DNA of 26,968 nucleotides from Thalassiosira profunda (taxonomy: Eukaryota > Bacillariophyta > Thalassiosirophyceae > Thalassiosirales > Thalassiosiraceae), in NCBI GenBank assembly GCA_036939355.1, contig JALLAP010000017.1, forward strand, positions 1 through 26,968, in the 5' to 3' direction. The notes beneath the pieces were generated by a model. It searched no databases. It had not been told where the DNA came from and saw only the letters and a list, made by a program, of their open reading frames with translations. Position 1 is the first letter of the stretch; each line of letters begins with the position of its first letter. The position numbers were made by a program, and so were the translations under genes. Below, piece by piece: positions 26,915 through 26,968 of the stretch.

Positions 26915-26968
26915 TCAAATTTTATTCAACAGTGAATGAAAATTAGTTATGATTAATAAGATATTTAT
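26914..26968. repeat. Right arm of terminal inverted repeat (plastid IR edge)
   Basis: This arm is the exact reverse complement of bases 1-55. It begins with the last base of the rps16 stop codon. A hairpin lies inside it at 26920-26941. Confidence 0.9.
26920..26941 (+). terminator. Hairpin after rps16 inside the IR arm
   Basis: A 9-bp stem with one G-U pair and the loop ACAG follows the rps16 stop by five bases. Its mirror copy at 28-49, upstream of rps6, has a C-A mismatch on the plus strand, so the structure folds better as the rps16 transcript. Confidence 0.45.

Noticed and set aside
1..26968. Terminal inverted repeats of a transposon or linear plasmid
   Set aside because: The interior is an ordinary plastid housekeeping set with no transposase, integrase or replication gene. 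An IR/single-copy boundary explains the ends better.

Overview
The window is plastid DNA from an alga of the red plastid lineage, most likely a diatom. I lean towards the Thalassiosirales, but that is inference from gene content and layout. It is AT-rich and compact, and almost every stop codon is TAA. It holds about 39 protein genes and 6 tRNA genes, with no introns, insertion sequences or CRISPR arrays. The first 55 bases and the last 55 bases are exact reverse complements, and each arm stops abruptly at the unique sequence. The simplest reading is that the window is a complete single-copy region, probably the small one (26,858 unique bases), with the edge of each large inverted repeat.

Layout: 1-1436 holds rps6, trnN(guu) and thiG on the plus strand, facing dnaK on the minus strand (1487-3283). 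A 311-base divergent spacer rich in palindromes leads to a ribosomal-protein supercluster on the plus strand (3595-19316). Its order is rpl3-rpl4-rpl23-rpl2-rps19-ycf88-rpl22-rps3-rpl16-rpl29-rps17-rpl14-rpl24-rpl5-rps8-rpl6-rpl18-rps5-secY-rpl36-rps13-rps11-rpoA-rpl13-rps9-rpl31-rps12-rps7-tufA-rps10. This is a fusion of the bacterial S10, spc, alpha and str operons, typical of red-lineage plastids. trnL(uaa) and trnC(gca) follow on the minus strand, then clpC on plus, groEL on minus, trnR(acg), trnQ(uug) and psb28 on plus, thiS on minus, and trnH(gug), rps4 and rps16 on plus.

The genes form a housekeeping set. They encode most of a 70S ribosome, EF-Tu, the RNA polymerase alpha subunit, the thylakoid translocon channel SecY, and three protein-quality machines (DnaK, GroEL, ClpC). 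They also include a photosystem II assembly factor (Psb28) and two parts of thiamin thiazole synthesis (ThiG and its sulfur carrier ThiS). The one protein of unknown function is the 131-residue product between rps19 and rpl22, which I take to be Ycf88.

I found no clear undescribed system. The most distinctive signal is structural. All four places where genes converge (thiG/dnaK, rps10/trnL, clpC/groEL, psb28/thiS) carry an inverted repeat. Two of these are perfect and very long: 46 nt after thiG, and 76 nt after rps10, where it covers the stop codon. Other points worth checking are a nest of palindromes between dnaK and rpl3, an unusual 200-base gap inside the ribosomal cluster, an insertion in ClpC, and strong Shine-Dalgarno sites at all four genes with GTG starts.
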